A DNA stretch of 64,000 bases from Stenotrophomonas sp. VV52. GTDB taxonomy: Bacteria; Pseudomonadota; Gammaproteobacteria; Xanthomonadales; Xanthomonadaceae. A model generated the notes under the pieces. It did not search any database and had not been told where the DNA came from. It saw nothing but the letters and a program-made list of their open reading frames with translations. Position 1 is the first letter of the stretch. Every line of letters starts with the position of its first letter. Where the stretch lies: assembly GCF_002893095.1 (NCBI RefSeq), contig NZ_PKQQ01000009.1, positions 1 through 64,000 on the forward strand, read 5' to 3'. This document shows, piece after piece, positions 36,285-44,329 of the stretch. A program made the position numbers and the translations under genes.

Positions 36285-36620
36285 TTGGGAAAACTCCGCA
36301 GGAAAGAAGGGAAAGGCGGTGTTGGCCGTTCCTGGCTGCGGCAGTCCAAAGACCGTGCGGGGCTTGGAGGCGGGAGATGCGTGTGCTGCTTGTGGTAGCG
36401 CCGGCCGTTGGCCGGCCCAAGCGGTGCGTGGGTCGGCCAGCGGCCGACGCTACCGGTGTGCGTCAGGCGGTGCGTGGAGCCGGCCAGCGGCCGGCACTAC
36501 CGGGTCTACGGTTGCGATGAACAATGCCTGGGCCGGCCAACGGCCGGCGCTACCGGTGTGGCGACAGGCGATGGGATGTAGTGCCGGCCGCTGGCCGGCT
36601 CCACGCACCGCCGGCAACGG
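36285..36620. repeat. Array of five GTAG-type REP elements (SMAG-like)
   Basis: The 336-base gap between the EF-hand gene and the TonB receptor is mostly REP sequence. Units lie at about 36395-36417, 36431-36453, 36477-36500, 36530-36553 and 36578-36602, each a GCCGGCC-type palindrome with a GTAG head or its complement CTAC. The orientations are mixed. No gene is visible. Such structured DNA may terminate or stabilise the transcript between the two genes. Confidence 0.8.
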
Positions 36621-37484
36621 TCAGCGGTTGCCGTTGGCCGAATGCGCGCCGGCCTTCGGCTCTGGATCGCGCGCATCCACCACGCCGTCACCGTTGCTGT
36701 CGGCACGGGTGAACATGCGCTTGCCCGAGGCTTGGTACTCGGCGAAGGTCATGCGGCCGTCCTTGTCGGTGTCCAGCGCGGCGAAGCGTACGCGGGCCTG
36801 GCGCTCGGCGTCGGCGCGCACGCGGGTGCGCTGCTGGTCGAGGCGACCTTCGAATTCGGTGGTGTATTCGGCCAAGCTCAGCGACCCGTTGCGGTCGGCA
36901 TCGGTGGCGGTGAAGGTGGCCGCGCGCGCCGTGTCGAACTCGGCACGGTCGACCACGCCGTCCTTGTTGGCGTCGTACAGCTCCAGCATGCCGTTGGCAG
37001 TGTGCGAGGTGGGCATCTTCAGCGGGTCGCGCGTGGTGGCGGCAGCGCTTTCACTCGTGGCGTCCTGCGATTTCTGGTACCCGGCCCAGGTGCGTTCACC
37101 GGCTGCGTCGTACTCGGCGCGGCTGATTGCGCCGTCCTTGTCGCGGTCCAGTGCCTTGAAGCGGGTGTCGGTCTGCTTCAGGTGGCCGGCGCGCGCGGTG
37201 GCCAGGCGCACGTCGAAGCGCTGCAGGTACTCGTCGACGTACTCCTGCTCGTCCACGCTGCCGTTGCTGTTGCTGTCGGTGGCGGCGTAGCGCGCCTTGC
37301 GGAAGGTTTCGAACTGCGCCCAGCTGACGCTGTCGCTGCCCTCGGTGGCGAACTGGCCCAGGAACGCGGCAGCCGTCGGCGAGGCGGTCGCCGGCGTGGG
37401 CGCGGTGGTGGTCTGGGTCTGCGCGTGCGCAGCCGGCGCCAGCACCCCGGCCAGCAGGGCCGCGGTGAGCAAGGTGGTCTTCAT
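36621..37484 (-). CDS. Secreted protein with six EF-hand calcium-binding loops
   Basis: 287 aa with a signal peptide (MKTTLLTAALLAGVLAPAAHA). EF-hand loops of the form DxDxDG-x5-E start at residues 70 (DSNSNGSVDEQE), 113 (DRDKDGAISRAE), 171 (DANKDGVVDRAE), 195 (DADRNGSLSLAE), 238 (DTDKDGRMTFAE) and 262 (DSNGDGVVDARD, Asp at the last position). Probably a periplasmic or surface Ca2+-binding protein. It follows the DUF4198 gene after 25 bases, so the two are likely one transcript. The role in the neighbouring uptake set is unknown. Confidence 0.85.
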   Translation of the reverse strand: MKTTLLTAALLAGVLAPAAHAQTQTTTAPTPATASPTAAAFLGQFATEGSDSVSWAQFETFRKARYAATDSNSNGSVDEQEYVDEYLQRFDVRLATARAGHLKQTDTRFKALDRDKDGAISRAEYDAAGERTWAGYQKSQDATSESAAATTRDPLKMPTSHTANGMLELYDANKDGVVDRAEFDTARAATFTATDADRNGSLSLAEYTTEFEGRLDQQRTRVRADAERQARVRFAALDTDKDGRMTFAEYQASGKRMFTRADSNGDGVVDARDPEPKAGAHSANGNR

Positions 37485-37509
37485 GGTGGTCCCCCTGGAA
37501 GGTAGGTGG

Positions 37510-38304
37510 TTACGGTTGGAGTACGCGGAAGCTGAGCGTGTAGTTGTTGCCGTACATCGGCGCAGCCGCGCCGGCAGGGGCCGGGCCGCGGTAGCGGATC
37601 AGCGCCAGGTAGCTGCCGGCCTGGGCCAGTGCGAAACGCGCCTTGCCCTGGGCGTCGGTGGTCAGCGTTTCCGGTGCGGGCTGCCGTGCGCCGTCGCCGA
37701 GTGCGCGGTGGATCTCCACCTTCTGGTTCGGCAGCGGCTTGCCGTCGTACTGCACGATGAAGTCGAAGTGCTCACCGCGATAGAGATCGCTCGGATGGGT
37801 GACCGGTACCAGTTCCAGGCCGGTGCCATACGGCTTGAGCGCAGCCGTGGTCGGGCCGCCGGCGGTGAGGTACACCTCCGACCGCGACAGGCTCTGGTAG
37901 TGGCTGGTGAGTTTTGCGCCGGCGGGCAGGGGCACGGCCGGGTCGCGGCTGGAGCCGGGCTTGCCGTTGAGGTCCCAGGTGCGGAACACCGCGCCGAGGC
38001 GGTTGCCCGTGCTGAAGCGGTAGGTGCCGGTCTGGCCGGGCAGCGTGGTTTCGATGACGGCGCGGGTTTTCAGGCGCTGCACGGTGTCCGGGGCGCGGGT
38101 AGTGCCGTCGGGGAGGGTGACCACGAACTCGCTGTTGTCGAAGACGACTTCGGGCACGAAGAAGGCTTCGGCGAACGAAGCGTCCAGGGTCACTACGCTG
38201 TCTGGGCGGACCTCGAAGCTGGCCGGGGCCAGGTACGGCGTATGGGCAGCGGCGGGCAACGCCAGCGCGGCCAGCAGGAAGGCGACAACAGGTCGGAAAG
38301 ACAT
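37510..38304 (-). CDS. DUF4198 periplasmic protein
   Basis: 264 aa from the ATG at 38302-38304. The signal peptide ends ALPAAAHTPYLAP, leaving a His near the mature N-terminus as in this family. The rest is beta-rich: an N-terminal VRPDSVVTLDASFAE region, LELVPVTHPSDLYRGEHFDF, and a C-terminal domain TTDAQGKARFALAQAGSYLAL resembling a carboxypeptidase-regulatory-like fold. DUF4198 proteins often sit beside metal or haem TonB receptors. A perfect palindrome lies 47 bases upstream. Confidence 0.82.
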   Translation of the reverse strand: MSFRPVVAFLLAALALPAAAHTPYLAPASFEVRPDSVVTLDASFAEAFFVPEVVFDNSEFVVTLPDGTTRAPDTVQRLKTRAVIETTLPGQTGTYRFSTGNRLGAVFRTWDLNGKPGSSRDPAVPLPAGAKLTSHYQSLSRSEVYLTAGGPTTAALKPYGTGLELVPVTHPSDLYRGEHFDFIVQYDGKPLPNQKVEIHRALGDGARQPAPETLTTDAQGKARFALAQAGSYLALIRYRGPAPAGAAAPMYGNNYTLSFRVLQP

Positions 38305-38350
38305 GGCGGATGCTCGCAGCGCCGGCGGGATGGCCGGCGGGCGACATCGT

Positions 38351-38381
38351 ATGCGTATTGCGAATGATTCGCAATACGCAT
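38351..38381. promoter_or_regulatory. Perfect 15-1-15 palindrome, Fur-box-like operator candidate
   Basis: ATGCGTATTGCGAAT, one G, then the exact reverse complement. The central TGCGAATxATTCGCA keeps the AATxATT core of the Fur 7-1-7 pattern. It lies 47 bases before the DUF4198 start and 18 bases after the end of the M14 peptidase gene, where a promoter for the DUF4198/EF-hand/receptor set is expected. Confidence 0.6.
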
Positions 38382-38398
38382 TCTTCACAGGGAGTGTG

Positions 38399-40981
38399 TC
38401 ACCCCCGCGGCTTGGTCGGGTTCAACAGGTTCCCGAAAAACACCGCGTTCAACAGCAGACGCTCGGTGCCATGCCAATACTTGCGGTGCGCCGGGTCATC
38501 GGCGAACAGCACCACGTTGCCCTGCCCCTGCGGCGAGACCAGCAGCCAGGCGGCACCGGCCACGCGGGAGCGGTTGCTCTCCGAGAGATACCCGTTCACC
38601 CGAGGCGTCTCATCGATCCGCACCACCGTGGAAAAGGCATTGCGGCTCGGCTTGAAGCTGATGCCGTTTTCCTTGTTCACCGCCAGCTGGTTGCGCGGCA
38701 ACCCGAAGCCCAACGGGTGGCTGGTATCCACATCGGCACTGAGGATGTTGCCACTGACCCGCTCGATCGCGGCGATGTCGCGCTGGTCGCCGAACGCACG
38801 GCGGGCGCTGTCGGGCTCCTTCTCTTCCGCACCCAGCAGTTCATCGCTGAGCTTCTGCTCGATGGCCCACTTGGACGCGCTGCCATAGGTGACCAGCGAA
38901 CCGCCTGCGTTGATCCAGCGCTTGAGCGCGGCCACCGCAGCCGCGTCCACGCCGCCGTAGGTGCCCCCGGAAAGCACGATGGTGGTGTACCGGTCCAGGT
39001 TGACCTTGCCCAGCTGCGCCGGGTCCAGCTTGCTGGCCGGCAGCTGCACCTGCTGGTCGAGCAGGAACCACGCCGAGCCGATCTCGGTGGCGCTCACGCC
39101 CTCGCCCATCACCAGCGCCACCGCCGGCTTGCGCAGCGCCTTGACGCTGTCGCTGCCGAGGTCGATGCCGCTGCGGCTCTGCCCGCTGGCCAGCGCATGT
39201 ACCTGCACGCCGCTGCTGCGCGCCACTTCGTCCACCACTGCCAGCAATGCGTCACCGGCCAGCGTCTGCCCCGCCACGGGAATCACCACGCTGCCCCGCG
39301 CGAAGGCCTGCTCGCCGCCTGCGGTGGCGGCAGTGAACGGCTGGAACGCGGCGCGGGTCACCACGCCCTTGGCCTGCAGCGCGTACAGCGCGCGGCTGGC
39401 GTTGTAGTCGCGCCAGTCGAACACGTAGGCGTAGCCCGCCTGGCCGCCGCTCACGCCACCGCGTTCGGCCGGCAGAGCACGGATGCGTTCGCCCGCATCC
39501 ACGCGGCTGCGGCTGCCGGCGAAGGCCAGTCCGTAGGCCGGCGCGATGGCATACGAGGTGCTGCCGTAGAACACGTCGCCCTTGATCGGCGGGGTTTCGG
39601 CGAAGATCGAATGGACCAGGCGGAACTGCGGCTGGGCGGTCGGCACCACGTACGCACTGCCCGGTTCGAAGCGCTGACCGTCGACGGTCACTGAAGCGGT
39701 CAATGCCTGCACGGTGATCTGGTGCTGCAGCAGCAGGTCGAGCAGGCGCCGGGTCAGGCCCGGGTCGTTGGCGTCGCCGAACACGAACGCCTTCACCGGC
39801 TGCTGGTTGGCCTGCTTCAACGCGGACTGGAAGAACTCCTTCTGCAGCTTCAGCAGTCCATCGCGCTCGGTGACCGCGCCGCGCACGGTGCCCAGCCCGG
39901 TGGCGACCTGGTTGCGGATGGTGAAGGGGAAGGTCAGCAGGCCGTTGACCGACTCCTGCACGCGGCCGCGCGAGCTGGCCTGTTCCACGGTCACACCTAC
40001 CGCGCCGTGGAAGTCCGGATAGGTCGAGCCATACACCGGCGAGAAGTTGTCGAAGTTTTCCCCGGTGTAGTACAGCGAACCCAGCGCATCCAGCGACTGC
40101 GCGTGATACTTCGCCAGGGTCTTGTTCCACTCATACGACGAGGCCGGCAACAGCGGGCTGTGCATGCTCGCCGGCGACGGTTCGAAGTAGTAGGTGCTGT
40201 CCTTGCCCATCTCGTGGAAGTCGATCTGGACGTTGGGGTACCACTGGTGGAAGTACGCGATCTTCGGACGCGTGTCCTGCTGGGTCAGCGCCAGCCAGTC
40301 GCGGTTGAGGTCGGTGAAGTAGTGGTTGGTGCGTCCCTGCGGGAACGGCTCCACGTGCTCCTTGTCGGCCGGATCGGACGAGGCCGGCGAGGACGCATAG
40401 GCGTTGTGCCAGCTCGCCGCGCGGTCGCGCCCGTCCGGGTTCTGCGCCGGGTCGAACAGCACCACCGCGCGGTCCAGCCACTGCGCGGTTTCGGCGCTGC
40501 GGCTGGCCACCAGGTAGTAGGCGGTGAGCAGTGCGGCTTCGCCGCTGGAGGTCTCATTGCCGTGCACGCTGTAGCCCAGCCACACCACCACCGGGCTGTT
40601 GCCCGCCGCCGACAGCGGCTGCGCCGGGTCGGCCAGGGTCACGTGCTGGCGGCGCAGGGTCTCCAGCTGCTGCTGGTTCTGCGCCGAGGTCACCGTGGCG
40701 ATCAGCAGCGGCCGCCCTTCGTAGCTGCTGCCGATGCGCTCGACCTTGATCTTGTCCGAGTGTTTGGCCAGCTCGTCGAAGTAGGCCACCAGCTGGTCAT
40801 GCCGCGTGTAACGGCTGCCGATCTCATAGCCCAGGAACTGCTGCGGGGTGGGAATGGCCGGATCGAAATCGCCGGCCTTCGGGAAGAAATAGGCGCTTTG
40901 CGCGAACGCCGGCGCCGCCAGCAACCACAACGAACCCAGCAGCCAGGCGATGGGACGCGACACACCACGGTACAAGGACAC
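38399..40981 (-). CDS. M14-family metallopeptidase (zinc carboxypeptidase-like), secreted
   Basis: About 860 aa with an N-terminal signal (LLGSLWLLAAPAFA). The M14 domain covers about residues 50-360: Zn ligands in SVHGNETSSGE (HxxE), DPAQNPDGRDR, a DLNRDW block and QIDFHEMG. A long C-terminal region without clear catalytic motifs follows (including a glutamine-amidotransferase-like VLSGGTYGGVDA stretch). Two starts are possible, TTG at 40991-40993 or GTG at 40979-40981; I prefer GTG because five Gs lie five bases upstream. It directly follows a TonB receptor gene, suggesting peptide capture and trimming. Confidence 0.85.
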   Translation of the reverse strand: MSLYRGVSRPIAWLLGSLWLLAAPAFAQSAYFFPKAGDFDPAIPTPQQFLGYEIGSRYTRHDQLVAYFDELAKHSDKIKVERIGSSYEGRPLLIATVTSAQNQQQLETLRRQHVTLADPAQPLSAAGNSPVVVWLGYSVHGNETSSGEAALLTAYYLVASRSAETAQWLDRAVVLFDPAQNPDGRDRAASWHNAYASSPASSDPADKEHVEPFPQGRTNHYFTDLNRDWLALTQQDTRPKIAYFHQWYPNVQIDFHEMGKDSTYYFEPSPASMHSPLLPASSYEWNKTLAKYHAQSLDALGSLYYTGENFDNFSPVYGSTYPDFHGAVGVTVEQASSRGRVQESVNGLLTFPFTIRNQVATGLGTVRGAVTERDGLLKLQKEFFQSALKQANQQPVKAFVFGDANDPGLTRRLLDLLLQHQITVQALTASVTVDGQRFEPGSAYVVPTAQPQFRLVHSIFAETPPIKGDVFYGSTSYAIAPAYGLAFAGSRSRVDAGERIRALPAERGGVSGGQAGYAYVFDWRDYNASRALYALQAKGVVTRAAFQPFTAATAGGEQAFARGSVVIPVAGQTLAGDALLAVVDEVARSSGVQVHALASGQSRSGIDLGSDSVKALRKPAVALVMGEGVSATEIGSAWFLLDQQVQLPASKLDPAQLGKVNLDRYTTIVLSGGTYGGVDAAAVAALKRWINAGGSLVTYGSASKWAIEQKLSDELLGAEEKEPDSARRAFGDQRDIAAIERVSGNILSADVDTSHPLGFGLPRNQLAVNKENGISFKPSRNAFSTVVRIDETPRVNGYLSESNRSRVAGAAWLLVSPQGQGNVVLFADDPAHRKYWHGTERLLLNAVFFGNLLNPTKPRG

Positions 40982-40993
40982 AGCAACCCCCAA

Positions 40994-43636
40994 TCAGAAG
41001 CGGTAATCGAAACCAACAGTGAAGTAGCGACCGCGCAGGTCGTACTGGCTGAAGTCGTACGGCGCACGGATGCCCGGGAACGAGGCGTCGTACGGCGGTT
41101 CCTCGTCGGCCAGGTTCTGGATCTTCGCGTACAGGGTCAGCTTCTCCAGCCCGGTGTAGGCCAGGTACAGGTCGAACTGGCTGTACGCGTCGACGCGGTC
41201 CTGCACCGAGGTGGCCGCAGCGCTCGCCTTCTGGTCATAGCCGCTGGTGTAGTACCAGGTCAGCGCGGTGCGGAAGTCGCGGTAGTTCCAATCCAGCGAG
41301 GTGGTGGCCTTGTTGGCGGGAAGCGTGGCGCCGAGATTGCTGCCGGCGTAGTCCACCAGCGGGCCACCGACCACGGTCGGGCGGCGGTAGTCGCGCACGT
41401 GGGTGAACGCGGTGGAGAGGGTGAAGTCACCGGCGCGCTCGGTCGGGAAGCGCTGGCGCAGTTCCACGTCGAAACCGGAGGTCTTCAGCTCGCTCAGGTT
41501 CTGGTAGCGGTTGAACACCGCCAGCAGCTTGCCGCGCTCGTCGCGGGTCACCGCACCCGGCACGTCGTTGGTGACCAGGGTCTGGGTGTTGTTGGTGCCG
41601 ACCAGGTTTTCCAGTTCGATGCGGTAGTAGTCCACGCTCAGGCTGGTGTTGCTCCACGGCGACAGCACCACGCCCAGGTTGTAGCTCTTGGTGCGCTCGG
41701 GCTTGAGGTCGCTGTTGCCGACGGTGAAGAAGGTCGGGTTCTGCCGCGAGCCGGGCACGTCCGGGTCGCGCGGGTCGATCACGCTGCCGTAGGCAATACT
41801 GGTGCTGTTGGAGTTCTCCGACAGCGACGGTGCGCGGAAGCCCTTGGACGCCGCCGCACGCACCAGCAGGATGTCCCACGGCTGCCAGCGCAGGCTCAGC
41901 TTGGGCGAGAACGCATCGCCAAAGTCGCTGTAATGGTCGGCGCGCGCGGCGGCCTGCAGTTCCAGGCGCTCGGCCAGCGGCACGTTGACTTCGGCATACG
42001 CCGCGGTGACCTTGCGTTCGCCATGCACTTCGGCAATCGCCGGGCGGATCTGCAGGCCGGCGTCGATCTGCCACGGGTTTTCCGAGTCCAGCTTCTCGCG
42101 GCGCCATTCCAGGCCGGCGGCAAACCCGATCGGGCCGGCCCAGGTGCTGCCCAGGCCACCGGAGATCTTGGCGTCCACGCCCTGCAGCACCGACTCGGCC
42201 GGACGCAGCGTGCTCAGATTGATGCTGTCGATCACCGCCTGCGGCGTGGCCGAGGGGTTGAGCAGGTTGTAGCTGCCGGCGGCCAGTGCATCGGCGAGGG
42301 TCCAGCGGTTGGCGAAGCCGCCGGAGACGGTTTCGCGCTCGCTGCTGCGCGCGCCGAACGCGCCCACTTCCCAGTCCCAGTCCTGCAGGCTGCCGCGCAA
42401 CCCGACCACGCCGCGGTAGGCGGTGGAGCGGTTGGTCTTGAAGCTGGGGCCGAGGTTGAAGAAGGTGTACTCGATCGGGATGGCGCGCCCGTACGGGTTG
42501 AACGGGCTGCTCGCCGGCAGGTTGGACGAGACCGGCTCGGCCAGCCCGGTGTCGGCGTTGAGCGCGAAGCGGCCGCTTTCGAGGGTGAAGAACGGGCTGC
42601 TGCCGAACCAGGACACTCCCTTGATTTCGCTGTAGATCACTTCGCCGAAGGCTTCGACGTTGTCGTTCACCTTGAAGGTGCCGTTGACGTAGGCCTGGTA
42701 GCGCTTGGTCGAGGGAATCAGCGTGGTGTACGGCGCCAGGTTGTAGCCGCAGGTATTGCCCGCCAGGCCGTCGATCGGCGCGCTGGCAACCAGCGTGGTG
42801 TTTTCCGGGCACTGGCCGTTGGCGTCGAGCATCGGCACCGAGGTGCCGTTGACCAGGAAGCGCGCGCCCTTGGCCGACCAGCCGTTCCAGCGGCCGCCGG
42901 GCTTGTCGGTGTAGATGCCGGATTTGGTGAGGTCGCGCTGGTCCTGGTCCAGGCGTTCGCGGTTGTAACCTTCCAGGCTGACCAGGATGTTGTAGCCATC
43001 CGCTTCAAGGTCGCCGATGCCGCCGATGAACTTGAGGTTCTGTTCGTCCAGCCCGCCCTGGTCGGCGGTGCCGACGCTGCCGCCGAGCTCGGCGCCTTCG
43101 AAATTCTGCCGGGTGATGATGTTGACCACGCCGGCCACGGCGTCGGAGCCGTACACGGCCGAGGCGCCGTCCTTGAGCACCTCAATGCGCTCCACCGCGA
43201 CCATCGGCAGTGCGTTGAGGTTGACGAAGGTGTCGGACAGGCCGCCGGCCGGGAAGCCGTAGTTGGCCAGGCGGCGGCCGTTGAGCAGCACCAGGGTGTT
43301 CTTCTGCGAGAGCCCGCGCAGGCCGATGCCCGCCGAGCCCGAGGCCCAGCCGTTGTTGGTGGTTTCGTTGGCGGCGTTGCCGGTGTTGGCGCTGATCGAG
43401 CGCAGCAGATCGGCCACGGTGGCCTTGCCGGTGGCTTCGATCTCCTGGCGGCCGATCACCTGCACCGGGTTGGCCGTTTCGGTGTCGGTGCGCTTGATGT
43501 TGGAGCCGGTAACGCGAACGGCGGCGAGGGTTTTGCTGTCGTTGGCGGCGTCAGCGGCGGCGTCTACGGCAACTGCAGGCAAAGGCGTAGCCAGAGCGGC
43601 GGAAAGCGCCGCTACAAGTAGGGTGTGCTTGGGCAT
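40994..43636 (-). CDS. TonB-dependent receptor, large, VTGSNIKR class
   Basis: 880-aa outer-membrane receptor. The signal peptide (TPLPAVA) is followed by a TonB-box region ending AVRVTGSNIKRTDTETANPVQVI. The plug has GLRGLSQKNTLVLLNGRRLANYG, ALPMVAVERIEVLKDGAS, and AVYGSDAVAGVVNIITR. A large barrel ends with FTVGFDYRF. This class is abundant in Xanthomonadaceae and often linked to peptide or carbohydrate scavenging. The pairing with an M14 peptidase three bases or so downstream supports peptides. Two 20-bp direct repeats lie upstream. Confidence 0.88.
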   Translation of the reverse strand: MPKHTLLVAALSAALATPLPAVAVDAAADAANDSKTLAAVRVTGSNIKRTDTETANPVQVIGRQEIEATGKATVADLLRSISANTGNAANETTNNGWASGSAGIGLRGLSQKNTLVLLNGRRLANYGFPAGGLSDTFVNLNALPMVAVERIEVLKDGASAVYGSDAVAGVVNIITRQNFEGAELGGSVGTADQGGLDEQNLKFIGGIGDLEADGYNILVSLEGYNRERLDQDQRDLTKSGIYTDKPGGRWNGWSAKGARFLVNGTSVPMLDANGQCPENTTLVASAPIDGLAGNTCGYNLAPYTTLIPSTKRYQAYVNGTFKVNDNVEAFGEVIYSEIKGVSWFGSSPFFTLESGRFALNADTGLAEPVSSNLPASSPFNPYGRAIPIEYTFFNLGPSFKTNRSTAYRGVVGLRGSLQDWDWEVGAFGARSSERETVSGGFANRWTLADALAAGSYNLLNPSATPQAVIDSINLSTLRPAESVLQGVDAKISGGLGSTWAGPIGFAAGLEWRREKLDSENPWQIDAGLQIRPAIAEVHGERKVTAAYAEVNVPLAERLELQAAARADHYSDFGDAFSPKLSLRWQPWDILLVRAAASKGFRAPSLSENSNSTSIAYGSVIDPRDPDVPGSRQNPTFFTVGNSDLKPERTKSYNLGVVLSPWSNTSLSVDYYRIELENLVGTNNTQTLVTNDVPGAVTRDERGKLLAVFNRYQNLSELKTSGFDVELRQRFPTERAGDFTLSTAFTHVRDYRRPTVVGGPLVDYAGSNLGATLPANKATTSLDWNYRDFRTALTWYYTSGYDQKASAAATSVQDRVDAYSQFDLYLAYTGLEKLTLYAKIQNLADEEPPYDASFPGIRAPYDFSQYDLRGRYFTVGFDYRF

Positions 43637-43701
43637 GAACTCGGTGGGGGTGGTGGACGACGAGTTCCGCAGTAGTCCATGCCAAGGGCTTAACGGGCCA
43701 A

Positions 43702-43752
43702 TAACATCGCTTCATGCGGATATAACGAAAAGTAACATCTCTTCATCCGGAT
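43702..43752. promoter_or_regulatory. Tandem 20-bp direct repeat, operator candidate
   Basis: TAACATCGCTTCATGCGGAT (43702-43721) and TAACATCTCTTCATCCGGAT (43733-43752) match at 18 of 20 positions. Their starts are 31 bases apart, close to three helical turns. They sit between the divergent TonB receptor (start 43636) and queD (start 43789). This is typical of a dimeric or cooperative regulator site; the regulator is not recognised. Confidence 0.55.
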
Positions 43753-43788
43753 GGATATGTTTTTGTTGGATGGCCGTACAATGGCGGC

Positions 43789-44142
43789 ATGGAAATCTTC
43801 AAAGTCTTTACCCTCGAAGCGGCCCACCGCCTGCCCAACGTGCCGCCGGGCCACAAGTGCGCGCGCCTGCACGGCCATTCGTTCCGGGTGGAACTGAAGG
43901 TCGAAGGCGAGCCGGGCGAACACACCGGCTGGATCATGGATTTCGGCGACGTCAAAGCGGCCTTCAAGCCGATCTACGACCGCCTGGACCACCACTACCT
44001 CAACGACATCCCCGGCCTGGAGAACCCGACCAGCGAAGTGCTGGCGCGGTGGATCTGGAACGAGCTCAAGCCCAGCCTGCCGGCGCTGAGCGAGGTGACC
44101 GTGCATGAGACCTGCACCTCCGGCTGCCGTTACCGCGGCTGA
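43789..44142 (+). CDS. queD: 6-carboxytetrahydropterin synthase
   Basis: Second step of queuosine synthesis, 7,8-dihydroneopterin triphosphate to 6-carboxytetrahydropterin. The 117-aa protein has the zinc-binding histidines in LEAAHRLP and ARLHGHSF, the catalytic Cys in [45 protein letters not shown] and [11 protein letters not shown]. It is a lone gene, divergent from the TonB receptor. Confidence 0.95.
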   Translation: MEIFKVFTLEAAHRLPNVPPGHKCARLHGHSFRVELKVEGEPGEHTGWIMDFGDVKAAFKPIYDRLDHHYLNDIPGLENPTSEVLARWIWNELKPSLPALSEVTVHETCTSGCRYRG

Positions 44143-44203
44143 GCGCCAACCCCTTGTTCCTGAACGGATTAGTTGGAACACCGGCCGGTTCAGAAATTAG
44201 TTG

Positions 44204-44231
44204 TTGCAATGCACCAAGATCGGCGTATGAT
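44204..44231 (+). promoter_or_regulatory. Candidate sigma-70 promoter for the C-rich-loop small RNA
   Basis: TTGCAA (44204-44209), a 16-base spacer and TATGAT (44226-44231). Just upstream, ATTAGTTG occurs twice 28 bases apart (44168-44175 and 44196-44203), which could be a regulator site. Confidence 0.5.
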
Positions 44232-44237
44232 GCATTG

Positions 44238-44319
44238 CATCAAACGGAATTTGCGTGGGTCCCTCCCCCCACGCAATCCAGGACCCGACAGAACCCTCCC
44301 TCTGTCGGGTCTTTTTTTT
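44238..44319 (+). ncRNA. Candidate small RNA with two CCCUCCC hairpin loops
   Basis: About 80 nt from an inferred start near 44238 to the end of a T8 tract. Hairpin 1 has a nine-base stem (TTGCGTGGG 44251-44259, CCCACGCAA 44268-44276) with loop TCCCTCCC. Hairpin 2, which is also the terminator, has a ten-base perfect stem (ACCCGACAGA 44283-44292, TCTGTCGGGT 44301-44310) with loop ACCCTCCC, then CTTTTTTTT. The two stems are unrelated in sequence, but both present CCCUCCC, complementary to purine-rich Shine-Dalgarno sites. This is the logic of C-rich-loop regulators such as Xanthomonas sX13. It begins about 95 bases after queD and could instead be an elaborate queD 3' end. Confidence 0.6.
44283..44319 (+). 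terminator. Rho-independent terminator of the candidate small RNA
   Basis: Ten-base perfect stem ACCCGACAGA / TCTGTCGGGT, eight-base loop, then C and eight Ts. It would also end any read-through from queD. Confidence 0.92.
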
Positions 44320-44329
44320 GCACCGGGCA

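Noticed and set aside
39722-43621. Very long open frame of about 1,300 codons on the plus strand opposite the M14 peptidase and TonB receptor
   Set aside because: Shadow of high-GC codon bias of the real minus-strand genes; its translation is rich in Val, Gly, Arg and His, without any family motif.
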